Below are positions 22,003 through 62,241 of a DNA stretch of 64,000 nt, in pieces (position 1 is the first letter of the stretch; each line of letters opens with the position of its first letter). Source of the DNA: Bathynomus jamesi (taxonomy: Eukaryota > Arthropoda > Malacostraca > Isopoda > Cirolanidae); assembly GCA_023014485.1 (NCBI GenBank), contig JAJOZX010000873.1, forward strand, positions 620,001-684,000, given 5' to 3'. The notes below the pieces were generated by a model, which saw only the letters and a list, made by a program, of their open reading frames with translations, made no database searches and was not told the origin of the DNA. A program made the position numbers and the translations under genes.

Positions 22003-22008
22003 AATAAA
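22003..22008 (+). terminator. HMGCR polyadenylation signal candidate
   Basis: AATAAA begins 17 bases after the HMGCR stop codon (21984-21986). Using it would give a very short 3' UTR. Other AATAAA or ATTAAA hexamers further on (for example about 22920) could serve a longer one. Confidence 0.45.
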
Positions 22009-25000
22009 GTGTTGAAATTGACGGTATGGAATGGAAAACCTTGGAATAACTGGTGTCTTAGAACTACAACAATGAAAACTTTTCATCTGGAGGTTAATCC
22101 AATATTGTGAAAGGAAGTTTTATTTCCATGTCCTTTAGATACTTTAATTTTCGAAAATAAGCTTTTAAATGCCTCTGTTGTTAACTATATGTAATATTTT
22201 GGGAGGGTGGGACCTACTTCACCTTGTAAGTAACTATCACTTGGATTAATCAAAATGAAGAGAAACTGCCATAGAATTTATTTAGTTAAGATTTTTTATC
22301 GAAGACTAACAATGCGGTCAGATTATCTGATCATTGCGATTGAAGTAGACAACTCGAATTGTGCATTGCCTTTATGCTATGAAGAGAGACAGTAATTGTA
22401 CTTAGCTAATTATTTTTAACCTTTATGAGCATCAAAGTATGTTAATGGTTACAAAGTTTGCTGAAAAAAAACAAAGAAAATGAAATCGTGAATTGATACA
22501 TACTTTCAACCTGGCAAAAAGGTAACTTTGCTTCATTTTGCCATCTTCTGTCACTGATGAGTTCAATTTAAGAATGAGACTTCATTGAACAAACGTATTT
22601 GTCAGTAATTTGTGTTTCTAATCCTATCCTAACATTTCCTTAAACCTTCGGAGAATTAGTTAACGGAAGTCCCTTTCTCTCTGTGCTTTAAAATGTTTAA
22701 GTACATCAGTGGTTCCGATGTTTGAGACCTAAATCTAGTATAGCAGCGAGGACATAACGGTATAAACCAAAATCAAATTTTTAATGGAGTTAACTCTTCG
22801 CCAGATTGCGTCTCCGTCTGTACTTGTTTTCTTAAATCAAATGTCTTACCATTCGTGTATCACAGTGCTTCAATACAGAACAAGTGAATTCTCATTATGA
22901 TGTATGACAAGTAATGGTATTAAATAAACTTTTTATGAGTACTTAAATTATTTAAGTAGATTTTCTAAGGAATAATGTTAAATAAATTATTTAACAGTAC
23001 TGTGCTTGAAATATTAATTATCATTAAATATATATATCTTAAAATACATCGTATGTCTATTGCGTGCTCAAGTCCGATATAAACATATCAAGTGCAAAAT
23101 TGTCTTTTTACTCTTTTTCTCTGTTAAAGAGAAGCTAATTTTAAGAGGTTCCGCATTGCCTCAAGTTTTTATTGTTATTGTTTTGTTACTACTCATTGTG
23201 TGAAGCGACTTTATTTTGTAAATTATTTGTTAGTGGGTATAGTTAGTTAGTTTTTTTTTTTTTTTTTAAGATTAAACATGTTTTATCAGTATTTATTTCA
23301 ATTATTAAAAATAGTGATTTCTTCCCACGGGTACTCACGTATAATGATCAGGTGCTTGGAAAAGATTGAAGACATCTCCAAAAGGGCAGTCCTTGCTTTT
23401 CATTTCTAAAAATTCTTACGAGTGAAATGATGTTAAAATACGGCTGTTGCACTCCAAAAAATAACATATTTTCAAAAAATTTTGTTGTAAACCTGGAGTA
23501 GATCTCTTGTGGTGAAGTTTGTCCGTAGCACTAATTTACAGCTACTTATAGAAAAGTATGTTTACCATTACATCATTTGTAAAAGGCACTCGATTATGTG
23601 TGAGAATGAGCTTAAGTCACACGTTAGTTGACAATCTGGTCTTATCGAGTTTTCTGCTAAATTTTTTGTTGTTCTTATGACCTCAACATTTATGTTTTAA
23701 ATTTGCAAACAGAAAATTTTGAATGAACACTGAACAATACAGTGTCAATAAATGGAGTGCTGCTACGTCTAACAGGGTTTTCAAGTGGTGTACAAAGAAC
23801 TTAACCTGAAATAACGTTTCCTACTCTTAAATAAGAACTACCTAGACGCCGTACTTATTAATTAGGAGGGCATTATTTAATTAGTTTTGTATATATGTTT
23901 GTTTTGGCAACTCTCTTGTTAATGCTGTAATTTATTAGATGTTATAACGCAGTCTTAATTATTATTAAGATGTTTGCATTTGTTTTTTTAAAGCTAGCCT
24001 CCTCCTCCTACGTGTTAATTAACGTGTTTTATTTTGTATTTGAAGTATTTTACGTATTGTAATATACATTGTACGTATTTATAATGAAATTTAAATTATA
24101 CTTAAAGTAGGTATATTGCGTGGTTTGATTAAGGATCCCGGTAATATTTATTAAATTATTTTTATATTTTTATATTTTTAATTCTAAGAACTTAAAACTT
24201 TAAATTAATTGGTCAATTTACGCGCTAGTAGTAGATTGACCATTTAATTTAGCAAAGTTTTAAATTCTAAGAATTAAGAAGAAATATACCCCGAGATTGC
24301 CTAAAGGTCAGATTGCTTTTAGGGTCTCGTAAATGTACTGGTCATTAAATACTAGATATTGGGACTTCGATTCAGCTTTTACGTTTCATAGCAAAAGATG
24401 GCTGATTCTATATATAATTTGACTAAGATTTTTTCGTCTACTCGTGGGTCTGTAACTAAAACTTTACTTGAAAGTATATAAAATCAAATTAAAAATTAGC
24501 CTTATAATGGACTTTTTAGAATTTTGTGAAATGTATTGCAAATATTTGAAAACGCTACGTCAGTGTAGATTCATAAAACGCTATCTTATCGCTATGACTA
24601 AAGTGTAGTTATCAAATAACTTAAATTATCTACTGATCGGCAAATTTGTAATACAGTATTTTTAAAGTTAATTAGAATGTTGTTACTACCTTGTTCATGC
24701 CCTGTTCGAGTAATGACCAGTTTAATAATTAATTTTAGCACAAAATGCCAAAGAGGAAGATACCACAAACTCGTAAGCTTTTAACAAACGATACTCGTGT
24801 ATATATATAAATATATATAAAAGCAGCCTTTAAGAATCATTATTATTCTCGATCCAGATAAACCTACATATTTCGGGTTAATGATTATAAGAATGATCTG
24901 GGTATAAGAATCATTTTGACAATCCCAAACGTGAATCCTATAAGCGGCTTTGATATATATATATATATATATATCCTCGTTTATCGACACTAGTATTGAA

Positions 25001-25690
25001 ATTTTTCTTTTTCTAATTATCGTCATCTTTCAACCCATTTTCTTTTCTTATTTTAAAATTAAGAGTACTTTTGCTCATTTAACAGATGGAGGCACTGAAA
25101 TTCCTTCTCTTCCTAATTAATGTAATCTAATTTTCAGCGCATTCTTTCCATTTTTGCTCTCTGATGAAGTTCAGATTTGTATTAAATGTGAGGTCGGAAA
25201 GGAAATAAGAGCGGTTAGATCGACGGATTAAGTAATTCCTCACTCGCTTACAGATTCTAATATCTACTCCGCAGGTATTTCATTTAATTTTATTTAAATA
25301 TTTATATATAATTTTTTTTTTTTTTTTTTTTATTATCACCATTCGCTCGTTATCTCCGATAAACCATCGTACGATTTCCCAAATGAACCTCACCCTTTTC
25401 ATTAATTTTAAGGTACAGACACAAAGGTCTACTACTGTAAATGCGTAAGAAATTTATCTATCAGGATAATCCCAGTATGTGTTGAATGTGGTAGTATAGA
25501 GTGCTTATTCGTCGTTCCAAATACTGTGTATACATTTGTTTCAATTCAAATTGGAACAATATAGTCAGTGTATGACGAGTTTGTAAAGTTGCGTTCAACA
25601 TCTTTTGTTGTGTGTGTGAGGATCAAATTTCATTTGCTTGCGTAAACTTTTAATTGTAACGCAAACACAATCTGATTACTTTTGGTCGGT
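22009..25690. other. Non-coding stretch downstream of HMGCR
   Basis: AT-rich, with poly-T tracts at about 23250 and 25313 and short (TA) runs at about 24800 and 24953-24974. I see no conserved open frame, terminal repeat or RNA gene. Part may be HMGCR 3' UTR. Confidence 0.5.
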
Positions 25691-26094
25691 TTTAATGTAT
25701 TTGTAAAGTAATCGTCATATTTGCCCTTTTTGTAAAATGAAGTGTAACCTCAAGCAGTATCTGAGTGTAATGATTATAAATAGACCATTTTGTCTCGGTT
25801 TTCAGGTGGTCTAATTTCTCTCTCAAACTGTTAAATACCATATCGCACTTTTTGCGTGCTTCCATATCATTAAATCTTTCCAAATATTCATCAGCCTTCC
25901 TGGGTTGTTTAGTTGGTTGTAATATATATAAAGTGTGAAAATAGAAAGTTGTCATAATTTTATATAAGAACAATAGAAATTTCAATCACCCGATAGGAAA
26001 CTAAACCATGGAATAAAATATAGACAAAATAGTTTTTGTTCTTTAATTCTTTTTAGTATTTTAAGATTTTGGAAGCTTTTTAAAGTAATGTGGT

Positions 26095-26657
26095 GGTCGA
26101 ATCTGTACAATTTTTGGCTGTTATTAAAAGTCAACCATGAAGTGTAGAAATTCCAGTGTTGTCCCATTTTACAGAGAATCTCATTAAGTTTTTTCTGATA
26201 CCACGTTTTGACAAGTTTTTTAGAAATGTACGCGGGTGACAGACATTGATGATTTAAAAGCAAGAATCACAGCTGCTATTGAGCGAATTGATGTGGATAT
26301 GCTGCAGCGTACATGGCAACATTTGGAGTATCGATTGGATGTTTTGCGAATCACTAATGGTGCACATATCGAATGTTTGTAACAACGTTACTTTAATAAA
26401 AGAAACTTTTGAAAATACAGATTCTAAATAATCTTGTTTAAGAATTTTACGTGTGTTATCAAGAATTTTATTAAAAGATGAAATTGTACAGATAATGTTC
26501 GGACACACTGGAGTTTCTAAAAAACTTGTCAAAACTTGGTATCAGAAAAAACTTAATGAGATTCTCTGTAAAATGGGACAACACTGGAATTTCTACACTT
26601 CATGGTTGACTTTTAATAACAGCCAAAAATTGTACAGATAATTCTCGGACACCCTGT
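26095..26657 (+). mobile_element. Rearranged mariner remnant
   Basis: The right end, at 26644-26657, is CGGACACCCTG. A second, diverged end sits at about 26484-26514. Segments 26095-26232 (minus) and 26507-26645 (plus) are reverse complements of each other, and between them lies the C terminus of a mariner transposase. It is another example of mariner 3' sequence in inverted duplicate, here without an intact left end. Confidence 0.75.
26239..26382 (+). pseudogene. Mariner transposase C-terminal fragment
   Basis: 48 codons reading TDIDDLKARITAAIERID and ending RITNGAHIECL then stop, matching the family's typical C-terminal DDL..RI..A...V..DML and NGAHIE pattern. Upstream catalytic sequence is missing. 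Confidence 0.8.
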
Positions 26658-27076
26658 ATTAGGTATCTTCATAGTAAAAATAAGTAGATTTATCTGAAAT
26701 TCTGCTGCTATTATTTGTATATTTTAAATCACGTGAATTTATAGATTTAACTGCTAGATTCAGCTTCTCTTCGAATCATGGCTTTTTTATAACGCATGCA
26801 AGGTTATGAATGATCAAAATTTACGGTAGCGCATTTCTGCCTGAAACATCAATTATCGACTACCCTAAACAGTTGTTGTAATGCCTTCGATTCCTTCAAT
26901 GTACTCTCAACTTCTTATAATTTACGTTTTGTTTCACTCCTTATCTCTTCATACGAGTATACTCTGAAATGAGTGTCCGGGAGGCAGTAAAATGAGTAAT
27001 AGAAAGTGACGGTATGGCATACCACCGCAAACTGGCCCAGTTCTGCATGTGCTTAGAAGCTGCAAGTAATTACAAT

Positions 27077-27224
27077 CAGGGCCGGATTATGACATTGAGG
27101 CCCTAAGCTATGCCAAGTTTGAGGCCCCATACGATAAAAAATAACTTTTATAAATTTAGTTTTAATAAATAAATCTAAGGCCCTAAGCTGTAGCTTAGTT
27201 AGGTTATGCTTTAATCTGGCACTG
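27077..27224. mobile_element. hAT MITE (148 bp, 8-bp TSD)
   Basis: Ends CAGGGCCGGATTATG and CTTTAATCTGGCACTG. Perfect duplication ATTACAAT at 27069-27076 and 27225-27232. The ends match the hAT element at 9807-10644, so it is probably its non-autonomous derivative. Confidence 0.93.
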
Positions 27225-27452
27225 ATTACAATCCAACATCGTACGCTGCGGAAGAATTGTGTATATATTTTTGAAAAAAAGAGTCGGATTTGAGATGTAA
27301 AAATATTTTTCTTCCTCTGGCTGGTCATCCTTTGGAAAAAATGAAACATGGACCCTGACTAGACAATTCATAATCTTTAACCCGACGTTATGAATGAGAT
27401 TTTGTGAAAGTGACACATACACGCACATAAGAATATAAATATATGATACAAC

Positions 27453-27545
27453 TCAGAATGGTCCCCTGAGAAACTTTGATGTTGCCGTACACACACACAC
27501 CGTGCATGGAACAAGGAACTCTTGTGGGGAAATTAACGGTCTGTG
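27453..27545 (-). repeat. Partial copy of the 3625-4351 repeat
   Basis: Contains ACTCAGAATGGTCCCCTGAG and TGCATGGAACAAGGAACTCT, both found at the ends of the inverted repeat at 3625-4390, with an AC-rich microsatellite between them. Confidence 0.7.
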
Positions 27546-28486
27546 TGTAACCTAAAAGTGTTTCAAAAGTTATGTAACGCAGAAGAGGTGTTAGACCAGG
27601 TGTTACATAGGGGTGGGGGGTGTCACCTCAAGTGTTGCATAACACTTCATCACCACAAATAAATAAAACTGGGAAATGACAAGATATGTAATTTCAGCAC
27701 GAGTCTTGTATATAATATAGCTGAGAGTAACAAATTATTATCATGCATAAAAAGGTCTTTTGAGTAAGTGATGAGCAACAAGTGTTTGGTGAAAGAGAAG
27801 TAACAATTTATTGAAAATAGCATTTTATAGGGCAATGTGAGGGGTGTGTGTAACAGTTATGGGAGGCGGGGGGGTATAAATTTTGGTGGAAAAAAAACAT
27901 TACATAATTTTTGAATGGTCCCTATCACATTCAGGGCTCGAACTGAGGGGGGATGACACCCCCCCACCTTGTTAACTTAAAATCAAATAACCATCCCTCT
28001 TGTTATCTAAATAAAATACGCTTTAACAACCTAATTCTGATTAAAGCACTAAAATAAAATATCTCCGTATTACGTGTTTTGGTTTCTTGAAAGACTAATA
28101 TATTTATAAGTTTTATGTGATTTAACTGGTTTAAAATAAATACTCTCTGGTCATATAATGTGTTGTGATTAAGGGAAGGGAACAGGGGGGTTGATTGTGA
28201 TTAAAATGGATTTTATCATGGTATTTCAAAATATAAGTTCCAAGTCAGGTGTCATAATTTACTTTCATGAAAAAATATGGAAATCACTAGAAAACGTTTC
28301 ACTAAACTAATGACTTTTCTGCATATCTATCCCTGAAAAGTCACCAAAATGTAGCATTATGTAGTTACATTTTTTAAAATTTTTACGGGGGCCATGCTCC
28401 CGGATCCCCCTACCCTACCCACTCTCACCACCATCCCCGTTAGAATTTTACAATTCGACCACTAATCACATTAAACGGACGTGTTA

Positions 28487-28570
28487 AGTGCCTTGAAAAG
28501 TGGACGCTCAAATTTCTAGTTGAGGTTTATGTTTGGGTTTTTAGCTAAAAATACAATAGTGTGAAAAATG
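28487..28570 (+). repeat. Partial copy of the 3625-4351 repeat (loop segment)
   Basis: Matches the loop of the inverted repeat: GTGCCTTGAAAAGTGGACGC followed by a GTTTTTAGCTAAAAATACAA segment. It shows the loop belongs to the repeat unit. Confidence 0.7.
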
Positions 28571-29028
28571 CTCTGTATGAATTGGTCCCTAATTAACCCA
28601 CCTGTAATATCTCCAGTCTAACTGTAGAGTAGGTTAAGCCTAGCCTTGTAGGGGTCAGCCTAGAGATTCCGGAAATGGTCCAGAGCGAGCAGAGTAAATT
28701 GAGCTCCACAGTATGATTCCTCACCAAATTAGGTTAGGGTAATTTACCTTAGCCTTTGTTAAGCTATGAGTTGATGCTAGGTCTTAGACACAAAGTAGGC
28801 CTAATATTACTGGACCTAGTTTACATGCTATCCCCAAACTGGGGTTCAAAAACAACTGTTCATTTACTGAGTGTTATTAAACAATGGTGCTAATTTCTTC
28901 CTCCTGGAGTCCCTCTTCTCTTTGCTCAATTTTTGGGAGCGCACTTGCTGGTGGAGACTTTTTATTGTCTTCAAGCACCTTCGTCCGCCATGCCGTTCTT
29001 CCCACCATCACCGTCTTATTATTTTAAA

Positions 29029-29975
29029 CAGGGCTGCCACTGACTCAATGAAAGAAAACCCAGATCGTACACTAAAAAAACCTAGATGATCCTCAAAAAA
29101 ACCCAGATCACCAATACCATTTTTTTTTTTTAAATTTAGTACCAAATGAAGCAATTTATTGCCAAATTGCATTTAGGTATATATATTCATTCAAATTTCA
29201 ATGCAATTTACTATGACAAAATATAAATCAAGCGAAAATTGCGCGCACACGCAATGCAGGCTAATGCCTGCCCATGACTAATGCTGCCAAATAATAAACT
29301 GCAACATGTTCGTAACATGTTCGTTCGATTTGTCTGCAATTATTCAGAGTAAGCTCCAAAGTCAGTTAAACAGTAAATTTATAACTGCGATTTGCTGTAA
29401 ACATCAGTATCGTTTTAACAAATTTGTATCAGTATGTATAAATACTCAGAACTGAATAATTAGTAAAATTGATCGAAACGTTTAAGCAATGATTTGTTGT
29501 AACATGTTTCTAACATGTTTATGGAATGCAATGTTTAATGGAACTCAATTTTTCTCACATTCTTATTTATGCATTACCAAATTTAGCTCATTTCATTACC
29601 AGAATACCAAATAAATTTTTAAATACAAAATTGCTTTTTCAATACCAAATTTGCTCAGATTTCGTTATTAATAATACCAGATGGTAAACCTGGAGTCGAG
29701 AATTTTTGCCAGTTTTGCGCAACTGACATCCTCCTCACAAACATGCAGCTTTACTGTCATAGCATTTCAAAAAACGCTTTATGATATTACCAAACAAAGT
29801 GCTGTTGCATTATATTTTATTTAGAATGGTAAAATTCGGTACATTTTATTTGTCTGCCTTACTTTAAGCCCAAAAAACCCAGATTTCATGGAATTTTTAA
29901 AATTAAAACCAAGAAACCCAGGAAAGTGTTGAAAAACCCAGATCTGGGTGGAAAAACCTAGCAATGGCAGCCCTG
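29029..29975. mobile_element. hAT-like non-autonomous element
   Basis: Ends CAGGGCTGCCACTGAC and AGCAATGGCAGCCCTG are inverted repeats of hAT type. Repeated AAAACCCAGATC motifs cluster near both ends, as for sub-terminal transposase sites. No convincing 8-bp duplication remains and there is no coding capacity. Confidence 0.7.
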
Positions 29976-30249
29976 CCCACCAGGTTCCTTCTATTCTCCT
30001 CCCGGCGTTTTCCACCAGCGTCCTTTTTGTTTGTTTGTTGATTGGTAGTGTGTATCAATACTACCAAGTACGCCTTATCACACAGTATATAAATATTAGT
30101 GTGGAGAATAACTCTGGTGAGCAACCAGTTGGTTTCATCCATCCACTTATTGACATAAAGGAGTTTAATAATTGTTAGATTAACTACCTACCTACTCAGT
30201 GAACCATTTCCGTTACCTCCCAACTACCCACATGTATCAATTTTCCATA

Positions 30250-30570
30250 ATAGTTACCCCTTTTTCTTTTATATATTCAATCCAACGTAAATGCAACGAG
30301 TTTCTGGCATATATTGAGGTTCTGAATGTAGCGGTCTGGGAAGCTTTAAACCCTAGTCCCTATCCCAAAGCTGGGTCCTATCTGCTGAGCAGATAGCTGG
30401 AGAGGGAAGCTATATTTTAGGGCCTCTTTGCTAGTGACCCGTTGCCCACGTTGGGCTTCCATCATGAAAAAGAAAAACGATAGTATTTGTCAGTTACCAT
30501 TACTTATTCGGACTACAGTGGATTTAATTTTCTCACAAGAGTTCCTTGTTTCATGCACGGCCTGTGTGTA

Positions 30571-30572
<2 letters not shown>
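30250..30572 (+). repeat. Single diverged copy of the 3625-4351 repeat
   Basis: Aligns with the right arm at 4027-4351 (shared GTGACCCGTTGCCCACGT and CATCATGAAAAAGAAAAACG blocks) and runs straight into a long (TA)n tract, as the other copies do. Confidence 0.85.

Positions 30573-30642
<70 letters not shown>
30573..30642. repeat. (TA)n microsatellite
   Basis: About 70 bases of TA joined to the end of the repeat copy at 30250-30572. Confidence 0.95.
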
Positions 30643-30645
<3 letters not shown>

Positions 30646-31083
30646 CAGTAGTTAAATTATTTACAATTTTAGTAATAGAAGCTCTAGAATAACTTGACCC
30701 ATATGAAAAGGCTTTACAAGGACTGTCGATGAAAGTGATGTGTAAAAGGTAAAGGTTAATGGGTTGCTGCACCAGTGACCTCTGTGTACATACTTTTTGG
30801 CGTATCACTAGCCTAAGCTAATTCTTTAAACTTTTCTTGACCAGACAAATTGTAAATGTCAGGAAAAGTGAGTTGTCAAGAATAAGGCGTACTCCCTAGT
30901 TACAAACTTTCTTTTTAATCACATAACAGCTTAGAAACAAAAATAGGGAGTACCACATGGGAAGTACAGCCTAATGATGTTAACATATTTCAGGGTGTGT
31001 GTTACAACCGGTCTCTGATTCTACTTCATTAAATTTAAACTCTACAACAACTTCCTTCTTTTTAAGATTGGGCCTCTAAAATT

Positions 31084-58087
<27,004 letters not shown>

Positions 58088-58371
58088 AATGTAAGTAAAG
58101 AAGGAAGATTTTTATAACCAATAATCTTTTTCCCGTTTGGGGATAAATAACCCTCCAGAAGCAGCGGAGGGTAGCAAGGAAGAGCGAGTATCTGGGGTTA
58201 CTTAAGCTTGCACAGATGGTTTTAATTCCAAGTGATATATTTTCAATTCTTTTGTCACACTTCAATAGAGTCTTTATTTATTTGCAATTTCGCACATTTA
58301 CCCTGTCATGCATCTATTGTTTACAGTTTTTCACTATACACCCCTACATACATATTCACTTTATTAATTGT

Positions 58372-58377
58372 AATAAA
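58372..58377 (+). terminator. PCYT2 polyadenylation signal candidate
   Basis: AATAAA about 285 bases after the stop codon at 58085-58087, at a usual distance. Confidence 0.45.
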
Positions 58378-59985
58378 GTTGAACTTCATACTAACGCAAC
58401 AGTTCTTGTATTCATGCAAAATTTGCTCGCACCATAATTTAAGTTCGAATTAGAGATTTCGCTCGTAAAGTATTTCATGATAGTATGACAATAGCATATC
58501 GCTAACGGTTTCCAGGAAACAGTTTTTTCAACTCAAAATATCACCGAGGGTCAGAAGTGTTATATGGGGAGAAATGTATGTTGGCACATTTTTTATTATA
58601 GATAAATTTAGTGATATTTTATTTTTTTTTTCCTTTACAGAGGTAACTTTATGGTTTATTTACGAAAAAAAATAAAAGACCTGTGACAAATTCCAAATTA
58701 AACTAGTCATAATTTTTAGGGGGTTATGTTCGCTATGAGGTATACCTTTTGAAATTATTACTCAAAGTTCGACAATACCAGTTTTCTTGTATTACCGACC
58801 TCAAATTAACGTAGATCATTTGGTTAGACAAATCCAAAGCTCATTTTTTGTTCCCTAGATAATCCATTTTTAAACTTGTACGGAGAAATAATGTATCGTA
58901 TAATCATGAGACAGGGATGGAACAGTAATTTTTTTTTTTGTTTTACATAGGAACTTTCATTTTCAATACACTTTTACCTTGTTTTACTGCAAGGAAAGAA
59001 AAATGCACTAGTGATTCTCTGTTGACGTGTGAGCACTGAAACAATAGACAAGTTTTGCGTTGTCGTTTAAAGCTGTAATCATCGTATTTATTTATTTATT
59101 TAAAAAAAAAAAATTAAGAAATTAAAGGTTAGCATTACTTGTACTGAAGTACAGAACAATTATTGCTGATCAATCCCTGTTTCACATGCTGATAATTAAT
59201 AGGCCTTTATCTCAATGTTGTTTTTAACTTTTATATTATACAAAGTTTATTTACAGAGTTTTGTTACTCCTCCTTATATTGCTGTACAAAATTTTGATTT
59301 ATTTTGAATATTAAAACTATCCACGTTACTAGTTTTATTCCTTTTGAAGTTTTTTCGATTTTTAAGCCTGTTATGGATACAACTTAATGCAGTTGAGCAA
59401 CGTAGATAATAGTTACATCAATTTGTGTTTGAAATAAGCGATTGATTAGAGGTGTAGCTTGCCTAAATATAACTCAATGTGACCAGCCTAGAGTTTGCTT
59501 GAGATTATTCAGGACATAGGTCTCGAATTGTTTTGGCGAACTACTACGGCCAAGACTACACTAGGGATCGAAGTCATAACGACAAATCGCAAAGAATAGG
59601 TACTGTTTCCTATGGGGCAAGCTACACGGCAGCAATTGCTGCGACAAATTATTCTGTTACATCCAACTGAGCTGTATTCGAATTGCAGTCGGTTACAAAA
59701 GTGACGTCGCAACCACGTGGCATTAAGAAATCGAAGCGACTTGTAGTTCGCAACAGCCACTGCGATTGTCTGATACTTTTTTTTTTCTTTTTTTTATTTA
59801 TTAGGAAAATGAGTTAAGCTCACTAAACATACTGAGTGTGTCGGATATCTGGCTTCGAATTTAGTTAGTGGGTTCTGAGGCGTTTGGGGGGGGGGGGGGG
59901 GGGGGGCAAGCATTTGAGTTTTGGTGCCCACCCCCCTTCATTTTACCGCAAATTCGTACCTAGTGGGGTACATAGCGAGGCAGTT
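58378..59985. other. Non-coding stretch downstream of PCYT2
   Basis: AT-rich with poly-T and poly-A runs and a 21-base G run at 59886-59906. No supported gene or element boundary. 59500-59780 is GC-richer and may be an old repeat. Confidence 0.4.
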
Positions 59986-59989
59986 TGTG

Positions 59990-61430
59990 AATGGTGTTAC
60001 CGAGTTGGGGATGTAATGATGTTACTGGGTAGTGGGTAAGAAGGGTCTAGTCTCAGACCCGTTGAAGCAGGGGGGATTAAGTGAGGAAACGGGAAATCGC
60101 TTCCCCCGAAAACTGGGAGTCCTCAGCGAGCATGAATTGTAGACGCTCGGGTATGGGAATTTCGGCCAAGTGAGGGAAACATCTACAACGAAACGCGGAC
60201 AAGTTTGGGGCATTCGACCGGGAGATGCACGACAGTGATGGGAGTAGGGCAGAGCGGGGCTGGCGATTTAGCCATAAGGTGACCATGAGTAATGCGTGTG
60301 TGCCCTATGCGGAGACGGGCTATAATCACTATGCCGGGACCGGTGGAAGGAGGTGGCCCAGTATCCTACTTGCAGTTTGATCTTGTGTGGCCTGGTTCCA
60401 TTGCCGGATGAAGCGGAGAGTCGGGAAGAAGTCGGTGAAAAAGGGGGGGGGGGGGGGGGGGGACAGTAAGTAGGAGTAGGCTGTTCCGCCCGTGCGGTTC
60501 GCCGCCTCGTTACCCTGGATGCCGATATGATATGTGCCGGGACCCAGCAGAAGGCTGCTTAAAAAAAAAAAAAAAAAAATTGGAAGATTTGCTGGATAAT
60601 ACAGACGAGCGGATGATGGGGGTTGAATCTCTGTAAGAGAGAAGTGCGCTTTCGGAATCTGAATAAATGACGAAAGAGCTGGCAGAGTGAGTGCGCACTA
60701 TGTCGAGAGCCTCCTTAATCGCGAAGAGTTCTGCGAGAAAACAGAGGTCTCGTGGGACAGGCTGACGCCTCAAGAAAGTGGCTGGGCCACTATCCCTGCT
60801 GAGGCGGCCGCACCAGTCTCCGAACGGGAAGCATCTGTATAAATGGAGACTGTGTCCGGATGTTGGGTTGCATGTTTACGGAAGAGTGACCTGTAGCACT
60901 CGTGGTATTCTGCGATAGTGCACACAGGTCCCTGCAAAACTTGATAGGGGTGAGGAGCCAGAGCGGGTAGACGATGTATGAAATGGGGATAATTGAGGGG
61001 ACGGGCATGTTAGAAAGGTCAAGGAAAGAGCGGACCTCTTTAGTGAAGTGCCAGCTCCGTCCCTGGGGTGGGAGTTCAGAAATCGCCGCGCATAAAAGCG
61101 AAAAGGGTAGTGTCTGCACGGAGGTGTCATCATGAGGAGCAGACCCCGTCGGAGGGCGAGGGAGGTAACTGCAATCCACTTGGAGGCTGGGGAAGAGGCG
61201 AAGGCCCCTATTAAGGATCGGGTCCAAGATACGAAGGCAGTGTTGAGGCTGAACCGTATGCTACACTGCCATAGTCCAGCTTCGACTGGACCATGGAAAT
61301 GTAAAAACGAAGGAGAGCGCGTCAGTCTGTGGCCCATGTGGTGTGGGAGAGGTGATCGAGTAGAGCGAGAGGATGTTGGAGGGACCCAGTTGGAGAGGCG
61401 GAAACCCACCGCTTCCTTAGTATAATATAA
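59990..61430 (-). mobile_element. Truncated second copy of the RNase H LINE
   Basis: The minus strand matches the 3' part of the LINE at 6280-13650: post-RT region (61430-60800, HMGHRLTRSPSFLHFHGPVEA-like in another frame), RNase H (LCFLAELFAIKEALDIV near 60740) and the C-terminal NAPNLSAFRCRCFPHLAEIP (60200). It is 5' truncated at about 61430, as usual for LINEs. A20-class homopolymers (A at about 60560-60578, G20 at 60443-60462) replace LINE sequence. Confidence 0.88.
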
Positions 61431-62241
61431 ACCAGAGATTAACAAAAACTACATGGGAGCTTCCTGTAATGCACTCCAACAAAGGCGGAGTTCTTCCTAC
61501 TGCTTTAGTTATAGCATGAGTATTTGCCTGTCCTCGCGAAGTATTAAAATTATAACTCAGCTAATTAATAGTACAAAGTTGGATGAATTTTTATATAGAT
61601 TACTTCCAGTATCGCACAATCACCCTCATTAACCTTTCAATAAATTAAAGGAAGAACAGGTAGATTTCTAAATATTTAGGAAAAAAAAAAGTGATCAATG
61701 CATAAAACCCTACAAAATGCTTCAATCAAATAACATCTTTACATGAAATCAGTCCTAAAGAGAATCGGTAATAATAATCTCTCGCATTAACCCATCAACT
61801 AAGAGTCAAACCAAAAACATGAGCTACGCAAAAATGGTCAGAAGCGAGAGCCCGTGATATGGGTTGCACATTTTTTTTCAAAAAAACAAATATCATACTG
61901 TTCCAAAACTGCCACTTAAGTGTAAACGACTGAATAAATGAAAAGTGTAAGGTGTTAACAGACTAATCAGTAGATGCAGTAGTTTCTAATTAACGAATGA
62001 GATTTTAATTTACGTACGTACAATCGACTAAATTATATAAACAACAGAAGTTTTATTAAAATTAATTTTAGCAATATAAACACTTTTGGTAGCGTTTCAA
62101 GATTCATATAACATTACTCTGTACGTGGAATAGATGAGCGAGTGTCTTCGGTCTGGAATTTTAATTGATGCATTCACTCCAATGAAGAACGAAAAATGGG
62201 GTTTCGATTAATAATACGTAAAATTATGTGGGAGAAAACGG
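61431..62241. other. Intergenic stretch before the last gene
   Basis: AT-rich; no gene or repeat boundary recognised. It may include the 3' UTR of the minus-strand gene. Confidence 0.4.

Noticed and set aside
24781..25026. 81-codon minus-strand frame with Tyr/Ile repeats
   Set aside because: The repeats are translated (TA)n; no family resemblance.
28100..28900. Possible gene between HMGCR and PCYT2 with G-rich patches
   Set aside because: No open frame above about 70 codons with any pattern; G-rich patches look like fragments of old repeats.
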